NCBI RefSeq assembly: GCF_002095465.1
Contig: NZ_MLFP01000003.1
Span: 124,001 to 188,000 of the forward strand
Length of the DNA: 64,000 bases
Reading direction: 5' to 3'
From: Pantoea rodasii
GTDB taxonomy: Bacteria > Pseudomonadota > Gammaproteobacteria > Enterobacterales > Enterobacteriaceae
This document shows, piece after piece, positions 17,155 through 26,438 of this stretch (position 1 is the first letter of the stretch; each line of letters starts with the position of its first letter). The translations under genes and the position numbers were made by a program. Under the pieces are notes generated by a model that saw nothing but the letters and a program-made list of their open reading frames with translations, was not told the DNA's origin and made no database searches.

Positions 17155-18300
17155 ATGACATCACATTACTTTGTAAATGAAGACCAGGCTTCTCTGGATG
17201 ATTTACGTGTTTTCTGCGCGCAGCAAGTAGCTGCCGACGATTATCCTCTGGCCAGTGAAGTGGTGTCCGAGGTGCTGATTTATGACCGTGACGTGCTCGC
17301 GGATGCTGCAACAACGGATAAGAAAGCGGTGTTGAGCGAACTGCATAAAGCGCTGTCTTATGGGCCGGGCGTGATAGTGGTGCGCGGACTTTATACCGAC
17401 CTCGAATGTGTTGATCGGGCATCGCAAGAGTTTGAAGCGATCATGCACGAAGAAGCGAAATCGAAAGTTCAGGCCGATCACTTCTCTAAAGCGGGTAATA
17501 ATGGTCGCATCTGGAATGCCTTACAAAAGCTGGCGCAAGCTAACCCGCAGGTGTTTATTGATTATTATGCCAATCCGACATTGGGCTTGATTTGCCAGGC
17601 ATGGCTTGGCCCCGCGTGGAGCATGACCTCACAGGTCAATCAGGTGCGTCCGGGCGGTGAAGCGCAGCAGGCGCATCGTGATTATCATCTGGGTTTTCAA
17701 CAAGCTGCCTTTGCCGCCGAGTTTCCCATTCCGGTGCAAATTTTGTCGCAATACCTGACGTTACAGGGCGCCGTAGCTCACAGCGATATGCCGCTGGCAT
17801 CCGGCCCAACGCGTCTGCTGCCGTGGTCGCATCAGTATGAAATGGGTTATATCGCCTATCGCCGTCCTGAGTTCGCCCAGTATTTTGCCGATAACTTTGT
17901 ACAGTTACCTTTGAAGAAAGGGGATGGATTGTTCTTCAATCCTGCGTTGTTCCACGCCGCGGGCAATAACACCACGCAGGATCACATCCGCACCGCCAAT
18001 TTGCTGCAAATTTCTTCCGCATTCGGGGTGCCTATGGAAGAAGTGAATCATGAGCAACTTCTCAAGTGGGTATATCCCGTTCTGCGCGCGGGGCATCTCA
18101 ATGAAGCTGAACTTAATGCAGCAATCGCTGTTGCGGCACGCGGATACTCATTCCCAACGAATTTAGATACCGATCCACCGGTCGGTGGGCTGGTTCCAAA
18201 AACGCAGCAGTCGTTGCTGAAAGAGGCGCTGGAAGCGGGGTGGAGTGTTGAAGAGTTTGAGGCGGCGCTGGACGCACACACCGAAAGGCGCAGGGCGTAG
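17155..18300 (+). CDS. Phytanoyl-CoA dioxygenase-like Fe(II)/2-oxoglutarate oxygenase
   Basis: This 381-aa protein has the double-stranded beta-helix iron site: His174 and Asp176 in QQAHRDYH, His267 in PALFHAAGN and a 2-oxoglutarate-binding Arg near 279 (DHIRTANLL). The family hydroxylates unactivated carbons of small molecules using Fe(II), O2 and 2-oxoglutarate. The substrate is unknown. The gene stands alone between a divergent LacI regulator and a small convergent gene. The sugar-type regulator suggests a polyol- or sugar-related substrate rather than a fatty acyl one (inference). Confidence 0.75.
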   Translation: MTSHYFVNEDQASLDDLRVFCAQQVAADDYPLASEVVSEVLIYDRDVLADAATTDKKAVLSELHKALSYGPGVIVVRGLYTDLECVDRASQEFEAIMHEEAKSKVQADHFSKAGNNGRIWNALQKLAQANPQVFIDYYANPTLGLICQAWLGPAWSMTSQVNQVRPGGEAQQAHRDYHLGFQQAAFAAEFPIPVQILSQYLTLQGAVAHSDMPLASGPTRLLPWSHQYEMGYIAYRRPEFAQYFADNFVQLPLKKGDGLFFNPALFHAAGNNTTQDHIRTANLLQISSAFGVPMEEVNHEQLLKWVYPVLRAGHLNEAELNAAIAVAARGYSFPTNLDTDPPVGGLVPKTQQSLLKEALEAGWSVEEFEAALDAHTERRRA

Positions 18301-18314
18301 TCATTGAACAGCAG

Positions 18315-18530
18315 TCAAAGTGAGGACTGCTGTTTAAACAGTTGAATGGCTTCCTGCACGTTGCTGGTGGCCAGTGACATCACGCGGTCATTATTGAGGA
18401 ACACATCATAATGACCGGCGTTATAGCGGAAAACGTACATGTCGCCGCGAAAACGTAATCCTTTGGTTTTGACCCCAATATGGTGGCGGCGCAGCGCAGC
18501 CTGAGCGAGTCTGTCGGCTCCAGTATTCAT
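18315..18530 (-). CDS. Small hypothetical protein
   Basis: A 71-aa protein without a family I can name. The ATG at 18530 is preferred, with a G-rich GGAGGGGGGA upstream; a further in-frame ATG at 18548 would add six residues. It is basic in the first half (QAALRRHHIGVKTKG) and has a YVFRYNAGHYDVFLNNDRVM segment that looks like a small beta sheet. It is soluble, with no signal peptide. It lies tail to tail with the dioxygenase gene, 14 bp away. Confidence 0.5.
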   Translation of the reverse strand: MNTGADRLAQAALRRHHIGVKTKGLRFRGDMYVFRYNAGHYDVFLNNDRVMSLATSNVQEAIQLFKQQSSL

Positions 18531-18590
18531 CGCGTATCCCCCCTCCATTTTTATGCCGTTAGATTTCCCAACGTAGAGTAAGAATGGAAT

Positions 18591-18607
18591 ATTAATTTAA
18601 CCTTAAG
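18591..18607 (+). promoter_or_regulatory. PmrA-like box, distal
   Basis: ATTAAT-TTAAC-CTTAAG matches the PmrA (BasR) direct-repeat consensus HTTAAK-N5-HTTAAK. It lies about 440 bp before the arnB start, further than usual, so it may serve another start site or be chance in A/T-rich DNA. Confidence 0.35.
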
Positions 18608-18931
18608 AACAGTATAGGTTAATTTTATCATCATGCTTATCATTGATTTAAATAGAAACTTCTTATACCTCTTTAAACCCATTTCACAATTCCAGGCTTA
18701 TTTTGATTTTTTAATGAACTTTTCATGAATATTCATGGTTGAGCGCTACTGCTTGCAAAGTTCTTCTACCAATCATCAACATTTAAGAAATAACCCATCT
18801 TGTCTCCCTCCCATTTAATGTTCCGTTAAGTTTTCCTCCGTATTTTGTTATACGAGGCAATATGACAGGTGTGCTTAAGTTTTTTTCGTTAGATTGGAAT
18901 TTTAACAGTTCGTGCTACCGAAATGTTTCTG

Positions 18932-18948
18932 CTTAATCTACGTTTAAA
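18932..18948 (+). promoter_or_regulatory. PmrA-like box, proximal
   Basis: CTTAAT-CTACG-TTTAAA has the two half sites of a PmrA box with one mismatch at the last base. It sits about 100 bp before the arnB ATG, a plausible activator position for the arn promoter. Confidence 0.4.
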
Positions 18949-19045
18949 CAGCAAGTTACTGAATGTTGTTAAAGATCTGAATGACTGCACACTGCAACTG
19001 GTCCTATTGCAGGCAACTTTAGGTGTAAAACATTAAGGTAAACTT

Positions 19046-20181
19046 ATGACTTTTCTTCCATTCTCGCGTCCCTCTCTGGGCGAGGAAGAGTTAGCGGCGG
19101 TAAAAGCGGTATTTGAATCGGGCTGGATTACCACCGGCCCTAAAAACGCGGAACTGGAACAAGCCTTTTGCCAGCTAACCGGTAATCAATATGCGATTGC
19201 TGTCAGTTCAGCCACTGCAGGAATGCATGTCACCCTGCTGGCGTTGAATATTCAGCCCGGCGATGAAGTGATTACGCCCTCACTAACGTGGGTGTCGACC
19301 ATTAATATCATTACCTTGCTCGGCGCAACGCCGGTGATGATTGATATTGACCGTGACACGCTGATGGTGACGTCTGAGCAGATTGAAGCGGCGATCACGC
19401 CACGCACTCGCGCCATTATTCCGGTGCATTATGCGGGCGCTCCCGCGGACATTGACGCAATCCGCGCGATTGGCGAGCGCCACGGTATTGCGGTGATTGA
19501 AGACGCCGCACACGCCGCAGGCTGTTATTACAAAGGCCAGCATGTCGGTCATAAAGGTACGGCGATTTTCTCTTTCCACGCCATTAAGAATATGACCTGT
19601 GCTGAAGGTGGCTTGATCGTTACCGATGATGCGCAACTGGCCGATAGCATGCGCAGCCTGAAGTTTCACGGACTGGGCGTGGATGCTTACGATCGCCACA
19701 CCCACGGTCGTAAACCGCAAGCTGAAGTGATCATGCCGGGCTTCAAATATAACCTCCCGGATATCAGCGCTGCCATTGCGCTGGTGCAGTTAAAAAATTG
19801 CCGGCCATCAATGCACGACGTGCGGAAATTGCGCAGCGTTATCTAACCGAATTGGCGGATACGCCTTTCCTGCCGCTAGCGCAACCGAGCTGGTCGCATC
19901 AGCATGCCTGGCATCTGTTTATCATCCGTGTCGACGAAGCACGCTGTGGTTTGAGTCGCGACGCATTGATGGAAGCGCTGAAGGCACAGGATATTGGCAG
20001 CGGATTGCATTTTCGCGCCGCCCATACACACAAATATTACCGCGAACGCTATCCGCAGCTTTCTCTGCCTGATACGGAATGGAATAGCGATCGCATCTGC
20101 TCAATACCGTTGTTCCCTGATATGCACGATGAAGATGTGAGTCGCGTGATTAACGCATTACGTCAGATCGCTGGAGTTTGA
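19046..20181 (+). pseudogene. arnB: UDP-4-amino-4-deoxy-L-arabinose aminotransferase ArnB, frameshifted
   Basis: This is a DegT/DnrJ/EryC1-type PLP aminotransferase that makes UDP-L-Ara4N from the 4-keto sugar produced by ArnA. The first frame covers [16 protein letters not shown] through the PLP lysine region ([15 protein letters not shown]) to ALVQLKN. The second frame continues [15 protein letters not shown] to the normal C-terminus. Adding one A to the A6 run at 19792-19797 restores [13 protein letters not shown] and a protein of about 378 aa, the usual ArnB length. As written the operon would lack its aminotransferase, but the deletion is in a homopolymer like the others in this window. 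It is the first gene of arnBCADTEF. Confidence 0.9.
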
Positions 20182-20186
20182 TTGAG

Positions 20187-21173
20187 ATGCTGGAAGAAAA
20201 AAACATTCGTAAAGTCTCCGTGGTGATCCCGGTGTACAACGAAGAGGACAGCCTGCCTGAACTGGTCCGTCGTACCGATGCGGCCTGCGCTGTGCTGAAT
20301 CTGGACTACGAAATCTTGCTGGTGGACGACGGCAGCAGCGATCGCTCGGGTGAGATGATCGCGGATGCCGCGGATATGCCGGGAAGCCATGTGGTGGGTG
20401 TCTTACTGAATCGCAACTACGGTCAGCATTCGGCGATTATGGCCGGGTTTAGCCATGTCTCGGGAGACTTGATTATCACGTTAGATGCGGACCTGCAAAA
20501 CCCACCGGAGGAGATCCCGAATCTGGTGAAGGCCGCGCAGCAAGGTTATGACGTGGTCGGCACCGTGCGGCAAAACCGTCAGGACAGCTGGTTCCGCCGT
20601 CGTGCATCGCGCACCATCAATCAACTCATCCAACGTGTAACCGGCAAAGCAATGGGCGACTACGGCTGCATGCTGCGCGCCTATCGCCGCCATATCGTTG
20701 ATGCCATGCTTAATTGCCATGAGCGCAGCACCTTTATTCCCATCCTCGCCAACACCTTTGCGCGTCGCACCATTGAATTGCCGGTGGCCCATGCGGAGCG
20801 CGAATTCGGTGATTCGAAATACAGCTTTATGAAGCTGATCAACCTGATGTACGACCTGGTGACATGCCTGACCACCACGCCACTGCGTCTGCTGAGCATT
20901 GTCGGCAGCCTGATTGCGTTAGCGGGTTTCGCATTTTCATTAGTGTTAATTGTTTTGCGTCTGTTCCTCGGTGCCGATTGGGCCGGTGATGGCGTGTTTA
21001 TGCTGTTTGCGGTGCTGTTTATTTTCGTCGGCGCGCAATTTATCGGCATGGGCTTACTCGGCGAATACATTGGCCGAATTTACAACGACGTACGCGCTCG
21101 TCCGCGCTACTTCATCCAACGCGTGATTAATTCGCAGAAAGAAGTCTCCTCTGTACAGGAAATTGAACAATGA
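20187..21173 (+). CDS. arnC: Undecaprenyl-phosphate 4-deoxy-4-formamido-L-arabinose transferase
   Basis: A GT2-family glycosyltransferase (328 aa from the ATG at 20187). The N-terminal catalytic domain carries [18 protein letters not shown] and the DDGSSD and [10 protein letters not shown] motifs. Two C-terminal membrane segments follow ([20 protein letters not shown] and [20 protein letters not shown]). It moves L-Ara4FN from UDP to undecaprenyl phosphate at the inner membrane. A TTG at 20178 that overlaps the arnB stop is a possible alternative start. The end overlaps arnA by 4 bp. Confidence 0.95.
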   Translation: MLEEKNIRKVSVVIPVYNEEDSLPELVRRTDAACAVLNLDYEILLVDDGSSDRSGEMIADAADMPGSHVVGVLLNRNYGQHSAIMAGFSHVSGDLIITLDADLQNPPEEIPNLVKAAQQGYDVVGTVRQNRQDSWFRRRASRTINQLIQRVTGKAMGDYGCMLRAYRRHIVDAMLNCHERSTFIPILANTFARRTIELPVAHAEREFGDSKYSFMKLINLMYDLVTCLTTTPLRLLSIVGSLIALAGFAFSLVLIVLRLFLGADWAGDGVFMLFAVLFIFVGAQFIGMGLLGEYIGRIYNDVRARPRYFIQRVINSQKEVSSVQEIEQ

Positions 21174-23149
21174 AAACGATCGTCTTCGCCTATCACGATA
21201 TGGGCTGTGCAGGTATTACTGCGCTGTTAAACGCGGGTTTTGAAATCAGCGCGATTTTCACTCACGCTGACTCTGCAACAGAGAATCACTTCTTTGGTTC
21301 GGTGGCCCGTCTGGCGGCCGAACAGGGTATACCGGTCTATGCGCCGGAAGACGCCAACCATCCACTGTGGGTGGATCGCATTAAGACCATGGCACCAGAG
21401 ATCATTTTCTCGTTCTACTACCGCAATCTGTTGAACGACAGCATTCTTAGCTGTGCGCGCCTCGGCGCCTTTAATCTGCACGGTTCACTGCTGCCAAAAT
21501 ACCGCGGGCGTGCGCCTCTCAACTGGGCGCTGGTAAACGGTGAAACCGAGACCGGTGTGACGCTGCATCACATGGTAAAACGCGCCGATGCGGGTGATAT
21601 CGTGGCGCAACTGCGTCTGTCGATTGAAGAACAGGACAATGCCTTAACGCTGCACCATAAACTGGTGGCCTGTGCATCACAGCTACTGGAGCAGGCGCTG
21701 CCTGCAATGAAGCGTGGCGACATTGCCGCCATTCCACAAGATCACAGTCAGGCAACCGTGGTCGGCCGTCGCACGCCTGAGGACGGTCGTATTAAATGGG
21801 AGCAGTCCGCGCAGTCGATTAATAATCTGGTGCGCGCGGTCACGGATCCCTGGCCAGGTGCGTTTGCCTTTGCCGGTACAGTGAAGTTTGTGGTGTGGAA
21901 AGGGCGCGTACACGCTGATACACCGCAAGCCAAACCGGGTACGGTGGTGTCGGTTGATCCCTTCATGATTGCGTGCGGGGAAGGCGCACTTGAAGTGTTG
22001 ACCGGACAAAGTGAGAACGGCGTCTACATGAACGGCAGCCAGCTCGCACAAAGTCTGGGTATGGTGCCGGGCGCGTTACTTTACTCCCAACCGGTTGCAG
22101 CGGTGAAACGTCGTACCCGTGTGCTGATTCTGGGTGTTAATGGCTTTATCGGTAATCATCTGACGGAACGTTTGCTGCAGGATGACAACTTCGAAGTGTA
22201 CGGCCTCGATATCGGATCGGATGCGATTAGCCGTTTCCTCGATCAACCGCGCTTCCACTTTGTCGAAGGTGATATCAGTATTCATTCCGAGTGGATTGAG
22301 TATCACATCAAAAAATGTGATGTGGTGTTACCGCTGGTGGCGATTGCGACGCCGATTGAGTACACCCGTAATCCACTGCGCGTCTTCGAGCTGGATTTTG
22401 AAGAGAACCTCAAAATCATTCGTGATTGCGTGAAATACAAAAAGCGCATCATTTTCCCATCAACATCGGAAGTGTACGGCATGTGCACCGATAAACATTT
22501 CGATGAGGATCACTCCAATCTGGTGGTGGGGCCAATCAACAAACAGCGCTGGATCTATTCCGTTTCCAAGCAGCTGCTGGACCGCGTCATTTGGGCCTAC
22601 GGTGAGAAAGAAGGCCTGCGCTTCACGCTATTCCGTCCGTTTAACTGGATGGGCCCGCGTCTCGATAACCTGAACGCCGCGCGAATTGGCAGTTCTCGTG
22701 CCATTACTCAACTGATTCTTAACCTGGTTGAAGGCTCACCGATTAAGTTGATTGATGGTGGCGCCCAGAAGCGCTGTTTCACCGATATTCGTGATGGCAT
22801 CGAAGCCTTGTTCCGCATCATCGAGAACAAGAACAGAAACTGTGATGGCCAGATCGTCAATATCGGCAACCCTGAAAACGAAGCGAGTATCAAAGAGTTG
22901 GCTGAACGTCTGCTGGCCAGCTTTGAGCGTCATCCGCTGCGCGATCGTTTCCCGCCGTTTGCCGGTTTCCGTGAAGTTGAAAGCAGCAGTTATTACGGCA
23001 AAGGTTATCAGGACGTCGAGCACCGTAAGCCATCGATCAAAAATGCACGTCGTCTGCTGGAATGGACGCCAACTATTGAGATGGATACCACCATTGATAA
23101 TACGCTGGACTTCTTCCTGCGCACCGTTGAGCTACAGGATAAGCCATGA
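21170..23149 (+). CDS. arnA: Bifunctional UDP-Ara4N formyltransferase / UDP-glucuronate decarboxylating oxidase
   Basis: This 659-aa protein has two domains. The N-terminal formyltransferase (about 1-300) has the [19 protein letters not shown] motif with the catalytic Asn and His. The C-terminal short-chain dehydrogenase-type domain (about 315-659) has the NAD-binding [14 protein letters not shown] motif, PSTSEVYGM and the [11 protein letters not shown]yr-Lys pair. It oxidises UDP-glucuronate to UDP-4-keto-arabinose and later formylates UDP-Ara4N. It overlaps arnC and arnD by 4 bp (ATGA) on each side, indicating tight translational coupling. All recognisable active-site residues are intact. 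Confidence 0.97.
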   Translation: MKTIVFAYHDMGCAGITALLNAGFEISAIFTHADSATENHFFGSVARLAAEQGIPVYAPEDANHPLWVDRIKTMAPEIIFSFYYRNLLNDSILSCARLGAFNLHGSLLPKYRGRAPLNWALVNGETETGVTLHHMVKRADAGDIVAQLRLSIEEQDNALTLHHKLVACASQLLEQALPAMKRGDIAAIPQDHSQATVVGRRTPEDGRIKWEQSAQSINNLVRAVTDPWPGAFAFAGTVKFVVWKGRVHADTPQAKPGTVVSVDPFMIACGEGALEVLTGQSENGVYMNGSQLAQSLGMVPGALLYSQPVAAVKRRTRVLILGVNGFIGNHLTERLLQDDNFEVYGLDIGSDAISRFLDQPRFHFVEGDISIHSEWIEYHIKKCDVVLPLVAIATPIEYTRNPLRVFELDFEENLKIIRDCVKYKKRIIFPSTSEVYGMCTDKHFDEDHSNLVVGPINKQRWIYSVSKQLLDRVIWAYGEKEGLRFTLFRPFNWMGPRLDNLNAARIGSSRAITQLILNLVEGSPIKLIDGGAQKRCFTDIRDGIEALFRIIENKNRNCDGQIVNIGNPENEASIKELAERLLASFERHPLRDRFPPFAGFREVESSSYYGKGYQDVEHRKPSIKNARRLLEWTPTIEMDTTIDNTLDFFLRTVELQDKP

Positions 23150-24030
23150 AGAAAATTGGTTTGCGCGTAGATGTTGATACCTGGCGTGGAACCAAACTTG
23201 GCGTTCCGACGCTGCTTGAACAATTCAGCCTGCACCAGTTGCAGGCCAGTTTCTTCTTCAGCGTAGGACCGGACAACATGGGACGCCACTTGTGGCGTCT
23301 GATGAAACCGCGCTTCTTATGGAAAATGCTGCGCTCACGCGCGGCATCACTTTATGGCTGGGATATTTTACTGGCAGGCACCGCATGGCCGGGGCGTGAG
23401 ATTGGCCGAGGGCTGGAGGAGATCATCAGCGCCACAGCCGACCATCATGAAGTTGGGCTGCATGCCTGGGATCACTTTGCCTGGCAAACCTGGGCTGGCG
23501 TCTGGCCAGAAGAGAAATTGCTGGAGCAGATTGCACGCGGAAAAACCGCACTGGAGACGATAATAGGTGACAATGTCACTTGTTCTGCCGTGGCCGGATG
23601 GCGAGCTGATGGCCGCGTAGTCGCGGCTAAGCAACAATTCCCTTTCCGCTATAACAGCGATTGCCGCGGAACCGGGCCTTTCTTGCCTCGTCTGCGTGAT
23701 GGCAGTATTGGCACGGTGCAAATTCCCGTGACGCTGCCCACGTGGGACGAAGTGGTCGGCCAGACCGTCAGCGCCGCAGGGTATAACGATTACATTCTGG
23801 AGCAGATGCATGCCGCGTGCGGATCGCCGGTTTACACCATTCATGCCGAAGTGGAAGGCATTGTGGGTTCATCGGCATTTGGCGAGTTGTTAACCCGTGC
23901 GGAACAACAGGGCATTCGCTTCTGCCCACTCAGCGAATTGCTGCCAGACGATCTCAGCACGCTGCCACAAGGCAATCTGGTGCGTGGGCAAATACCCGGA
24001 CGGGAAGGCTGGCTGGGCTGCCAGAACTGA
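23146..24030 (+). CDS. arnD: 4-deoxy-4-formamido-L-arabinose-phosphoundecaprenol deformylase
   Basis: A 294-aa NodB-like polysaccharide deacetylase. It starts [14 protein letters not shown], supplying the metal-binding Asp pair, and continues with [15 protein letters not shown], where the histidines of the HxxxH motif lie. It removes the formyl group from undecaprenyl-P-L-Ara4FN so that the sugar can be moved to lipid A. It overlaps arnA by 4 bp. A short 31-bp gap follows before arnT. Confidence 0.95.
   Translation: MKKIGLRVDVDTWRGTKLGVPTLLEQFSLHQLQASFFFSVGPDNMGRHLWRLMKPRFLWKMLRSRAASLYGWDILLAGTAWPGREIGRGLEEIISATADHHEVGLHAWDHFAWQTWAGVWPEEKLLEQIARGKTALETIIGDNVTCSAVAGWRADGRVVAAKQQFPFRYNSDCRGTGPFLPRLRDGSIGTVQIPVTLPTWDEVVGQTVSAAGYNDYILEQMHAACGSPVYTIHAEVEGIVGSSAFGELLTRAEQQGIRFCPLSELLPDDLSTLPQGNLVRGQIPGREGWLGCQN
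23567..23579. repeat. GTGACAATGTCAC palindrome, copy 1
   Basis: A 13-bp palindrome (six-base arms around a central A) inside arnD. An identical copy lies at 26426-26438 over the arnF stop. Two exact copies 2.9 kb apart in one operon may be chance. Confidence 0.3.
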
Positions 24031-24061
24031 CGGTAAACAGGACACTTTATAGGAACCACGG

Positions 24062-25723
24062 ATGCGTACAGGCACCAAAACAGCGCTACTGCTGGCGCTT
24101 TTCGCGCTCTATTACCTGATCCCAATTGAATTCCGCGCCCTGTGGCAGCCGGATGAGACCCGCTATGCGGAAATTAGCCGTGAAATGTTGGTCAGTGGTA
24201 ATTGGGTGGTACCGCACTTCTTTGATCTGCGTTATTTCGAGAAACCGATCGCAGGTTACTGGGTGAATAATATTGGCCAGTTGCTGTTTGGCCATAACAA
24301 TTTTGGCGTGCGTGCCGGTTCGATCTTCTGCACGTCTCTCAGTGCGCTACTGATCTACTGGCTGGGCCAGCAAATGTTTGCCAGTCGCAAGATTGCGCTG
24401 ACCGGCAGCGTCATTTTCCTCACTTCACTTCTGGTGTATGGCATTGGCACATATGCCGTGCTCGATCCCATTTTGCTGCTGTGGCTGGTATCCGCAATGT
24501 GCAGTTACTGGCTGGTGGTGCAAGCCTCAAGTACGCAACAACGCTTGTGTGGCTACGTACTTCTGGGTGCAGCCTGTGCAATGGGTTTTATGACCAAAGG
24601 CTTTCTCGCGCTGGCGGTGCCCGTGTTGGCGATCGTACCCTGGGCGCTTTGGCAGCGTCGCTTTGGTGAGTTACTGCGCTGGGGGCCGTTGACTGTCATC
24701 GTGGCAGCCTTGCTCAGCGCGCCGTGGGCAGTGGCGATTTATCGTCAGGAAGGGGATTTCTGGCATTACTTCTTCTGGGTGGAACATATTCAACGTTTCG
24801 CGGAAAAAGATGCGCAGCACAAGGCTCCATTCTGGTATTACCTGCCAGTATTACTCGCCGGCTGTTTGCCGTGGCTGGCATTATTGCCGGGTTCATTGCT
24901 AGGCGCGTGGCGTCAGCGCAGCCAACATGCGGGTGTCATGTATTTGTTGAGTTGGGTGATCATGCCTTTGCTGTTCTTCAGTATCGCCAAGGGAAAACTG
25001 CCGACCTATATCCTGCCGTGCTCTGCGCCGCTGGCTTTGCTCATGGCGCAATATGCACATAGCGGTTCAGCAAAGTTGTTAAGTGTGTTTAAGGTCAACG
25101 GCTGGATAAACATGTTGTTTGGTGCAATCGCGACTGTCGTGCTGTTGGCCGTGATTGCCCCCTGGGGGCTGGCACATCGACCGGTTTACAGCATTGATGA
25201 AATCGGGCGACTGATTTGCGCGGTGCTGGCTTTTGCGGGTTGGGGCTTCATGGGTTGGTTAAGCCTTAAGCCGGGCGCTGCTCGCTGGCAACTGGCGGCG
25301 CTTTGCCCATTGATGCTGGCACTGCTGGTGGGTTTTGCTATCCCGCAGAAAGTCCGTGATTCCAAGCAGCCGCAAAGTTTTGTGCATGTGGTGCATAATC
25401 AACTGCAGAACAGCCGCTATCTGCTGGCGGATAATCCTGGCATTGCCGCAGCGGTGGCATGGGAAACGCAACGCAGTGATATCACGCTTTACGATGCGAA
25501 AGGCGAACTGGAATACGGTCTCAGCTATCCTGACGCGCAAACACGCTATGTAGACGGCCGTGCCTTTGCCGACTGGCTACGTGAACATCGCCGTCATGGC
25601 AAAGTCTCGGTGGTAATGATGCTTAACTCAGGGGAAAGTGGCCCGGATCCCGCTATGCCAGTGCCGGATGATGTATATCGGCAGGGGCGGTTAGTCTATT
25701 ACGGCTACGACGCGACACCATGA
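24062..25723 (+). CDS. arnT: Lipid A 4-amino-4-deoxy-L-arabinosyltransferase
   Basis: A 553-aa polytopic GT-C glycosyltransferase. The first membrane helix is followed by the periplasmic loop WQPDETRYAEISREML, whose Asp-Glu pair is conserved in ArnT. About 12 membrane helices and a C-terminal periplasmic domain follow. It transfers L-Ara4N from undecaprenyl phosphate to lipid A on the periplasmic face, which lowers surface charge and gives resistance to polymyxin and cationic peptides. AGGAACC precedes the ATG. It overlaps arnE by 4 bp. Confidence 0.95.
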   Translation: MRTGTKTALLLALFALYYLIPIEFRALWQPDETRYAEISREMLVSGNWVVPHFFDLRYFEKPIAGYWVNNIGQLLFGHNNFGVRAGSIFCTSLSALLIYWLGQQMFASRKIALTGSVIFLTSLLVYGIGTYAVLDPILLLWLVSAMCSYWLVVQASSTQQRLCGYVLLGAACAMGFMTKGFLALAVPVLAIVPWALWQRRFGELLRWGPLTVIVAALLSAPWAVAIYRQEGDFWHYFFWVEHIQRFAEKDAQHKAPFWYYLPVLLAGCLPWLALLPGSLLGAWRQRSQHAGVMYLLSWVIMPLLFFSIAKGKLPTYILPCSAPLALLMAQYAHSGSAKLLSVFKVNGWINMLFGAIATVVLLAVIAPWGLAHRPVYSIDEIGRLICAVLAFAGWGFMGWLSLKPGAARWQLAALCPLMLALLVGFAIPQKVRDSKQPQSFVHVVHNQLQNSRYLLADNPGIAAAVAWETQRSDITLYDAKGELEYGLSYPDAQTRYVDGRAFADWLREHRRHGKVSVVMMLNSGESGPDPAMPVPDDVYRQGRLVYYGYDATP

Positions 25724-26051
25724 ATCTGCTGCTTATCCTGCTGGTCAGCCTGTTGAGTTGTGCTGCGCAGTTGTGCCAAAAACAAGCGGCTTACCAGGGC
25801 GCGCGATACGGCAAAAAAGACTCATCCTGTGGATTGCACTGAGCATACTGTTGCTCGGCGTAGCGATGTTGCTGTGGCTGTGGGTGTTACGCCTGGTGCC
25901 GGTAAGCATAGCCTATCCGATGCTGAGCCTTAACTTCGTGCTGGTGGCGATAGCGGCGCGCTGGATATGGCGTGAAACGTATACGCTGCAGCAGTGGATC
26001 GGCACCGGGATAATTGTCGCAGGCGTGGCATTGATGGGAAGTCATTTATGA
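25720..26051 (+). pseudogene. arnE: Undecaprenyl-P-L-Ara4N flippase subunit ArnE, frameshifted
   Basis: A small EamA/SMR-like membrane protein. The true start is the ATG overlapping the arnT stop (MNLLLILLVSLLSCAAQLCQK). That frame ends early, and the family continues in another frame as RLILWIALSILLLGVAMLL through GIIVAGVALMGSHL. Restoring one A in the A6 run at 25813-25818 (giving YGKKRLILW) rebuilds a normal protein of 110 aa. With ArnF it moves undecaprenyl-P-L-Ara4N across the inner membrane. The shift is probably a sequence error. Confidence 0.85.
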
Positions 26052-26425
26052 AGGGCGTGGCACTCGCGCTGTGCAGCGTGCTGCTGGTTTCGCTAGCACA
26101 GCTGGTTTTACGTGCGGCGATGCAGCATTTTCCGCCGTTATCATTGCTGCTGAGTGCACAAATCTGGCAGCATCTGCAGCCGCTTTTGCTGTTGTGCCTC
26201 GGACTCGGTGCCTATGCTGTCTCAATGCTGTGCTGGATGCTGGCCATGCGATCTCTACCGCTTAATCGGTTATATCCGCTGCTTAGCCTAAGTTATGTGC
26301 TGGTTTGGCTGGCCGCCATCTCTCTGCCAATGTTTGGCGAACCTTTCCGCTGGAGCAGCTTTGCTGGCGTGCTGTTGATCATGATTGGCCTGTTATGCGT
26401 CTCGCTGCCGAGCAAGCGTGTGTAA
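26048..26425 (+). CDS. arnF: Undecaprenyl-P-L-Ara4N flippase subunit ArnF
   Basis: A 125-aa protein with four predicted membrane helices. It starts MKGVALALCSVLLVSLAQLV and includes the SMR-like segment LPLNRLYPLLSLSYVLVWLA. It pairs with ArnE. The ATG lies in an ATGA overlap with the arnE stop; a longer in-frame extension upstream is inside arnE and not coding. It is the last gene of the arn operon, nearly touching the convergent oxidase gene. Confidence 0.92.
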   Translation: MKGVALALCSVLLVSLAQLVLRAAMQHFPPLSLLLSAQIWQHLQPLLLLCLGLGAYAVSMLCWMLAMRSLPLNRLYPLLSLSYVLVWLAAISLPMFGEPFRWSSFAGVLLIMIGLLCVSLPSKRV

Positions 26426-26438
26426 GTGACAATGTCAC
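26426..26438. repeat. GTGACAATGTCAC palindrome, copy 2
   Basis: This copy is identical to the 13-bp palindrome in arnD. It spans the 3' ends of arnF and the convergent alpha-hydroxy-acid oxidase gene. The T-poor flanks argue against an intrinsic terminator. Confidence 0.3.

Larger units (their letters stand above)
18531..19045. other. Long A/T-rich intergenic region upstream of arnB
   Basis: About 515 bp without a convincing gene. It is much richer in A and T than the flanking genes and contains the two PmrA-like boxes listed separately. The length suggests a long 5' leader or several promoters for the arn operon. Confidence 0.6.
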
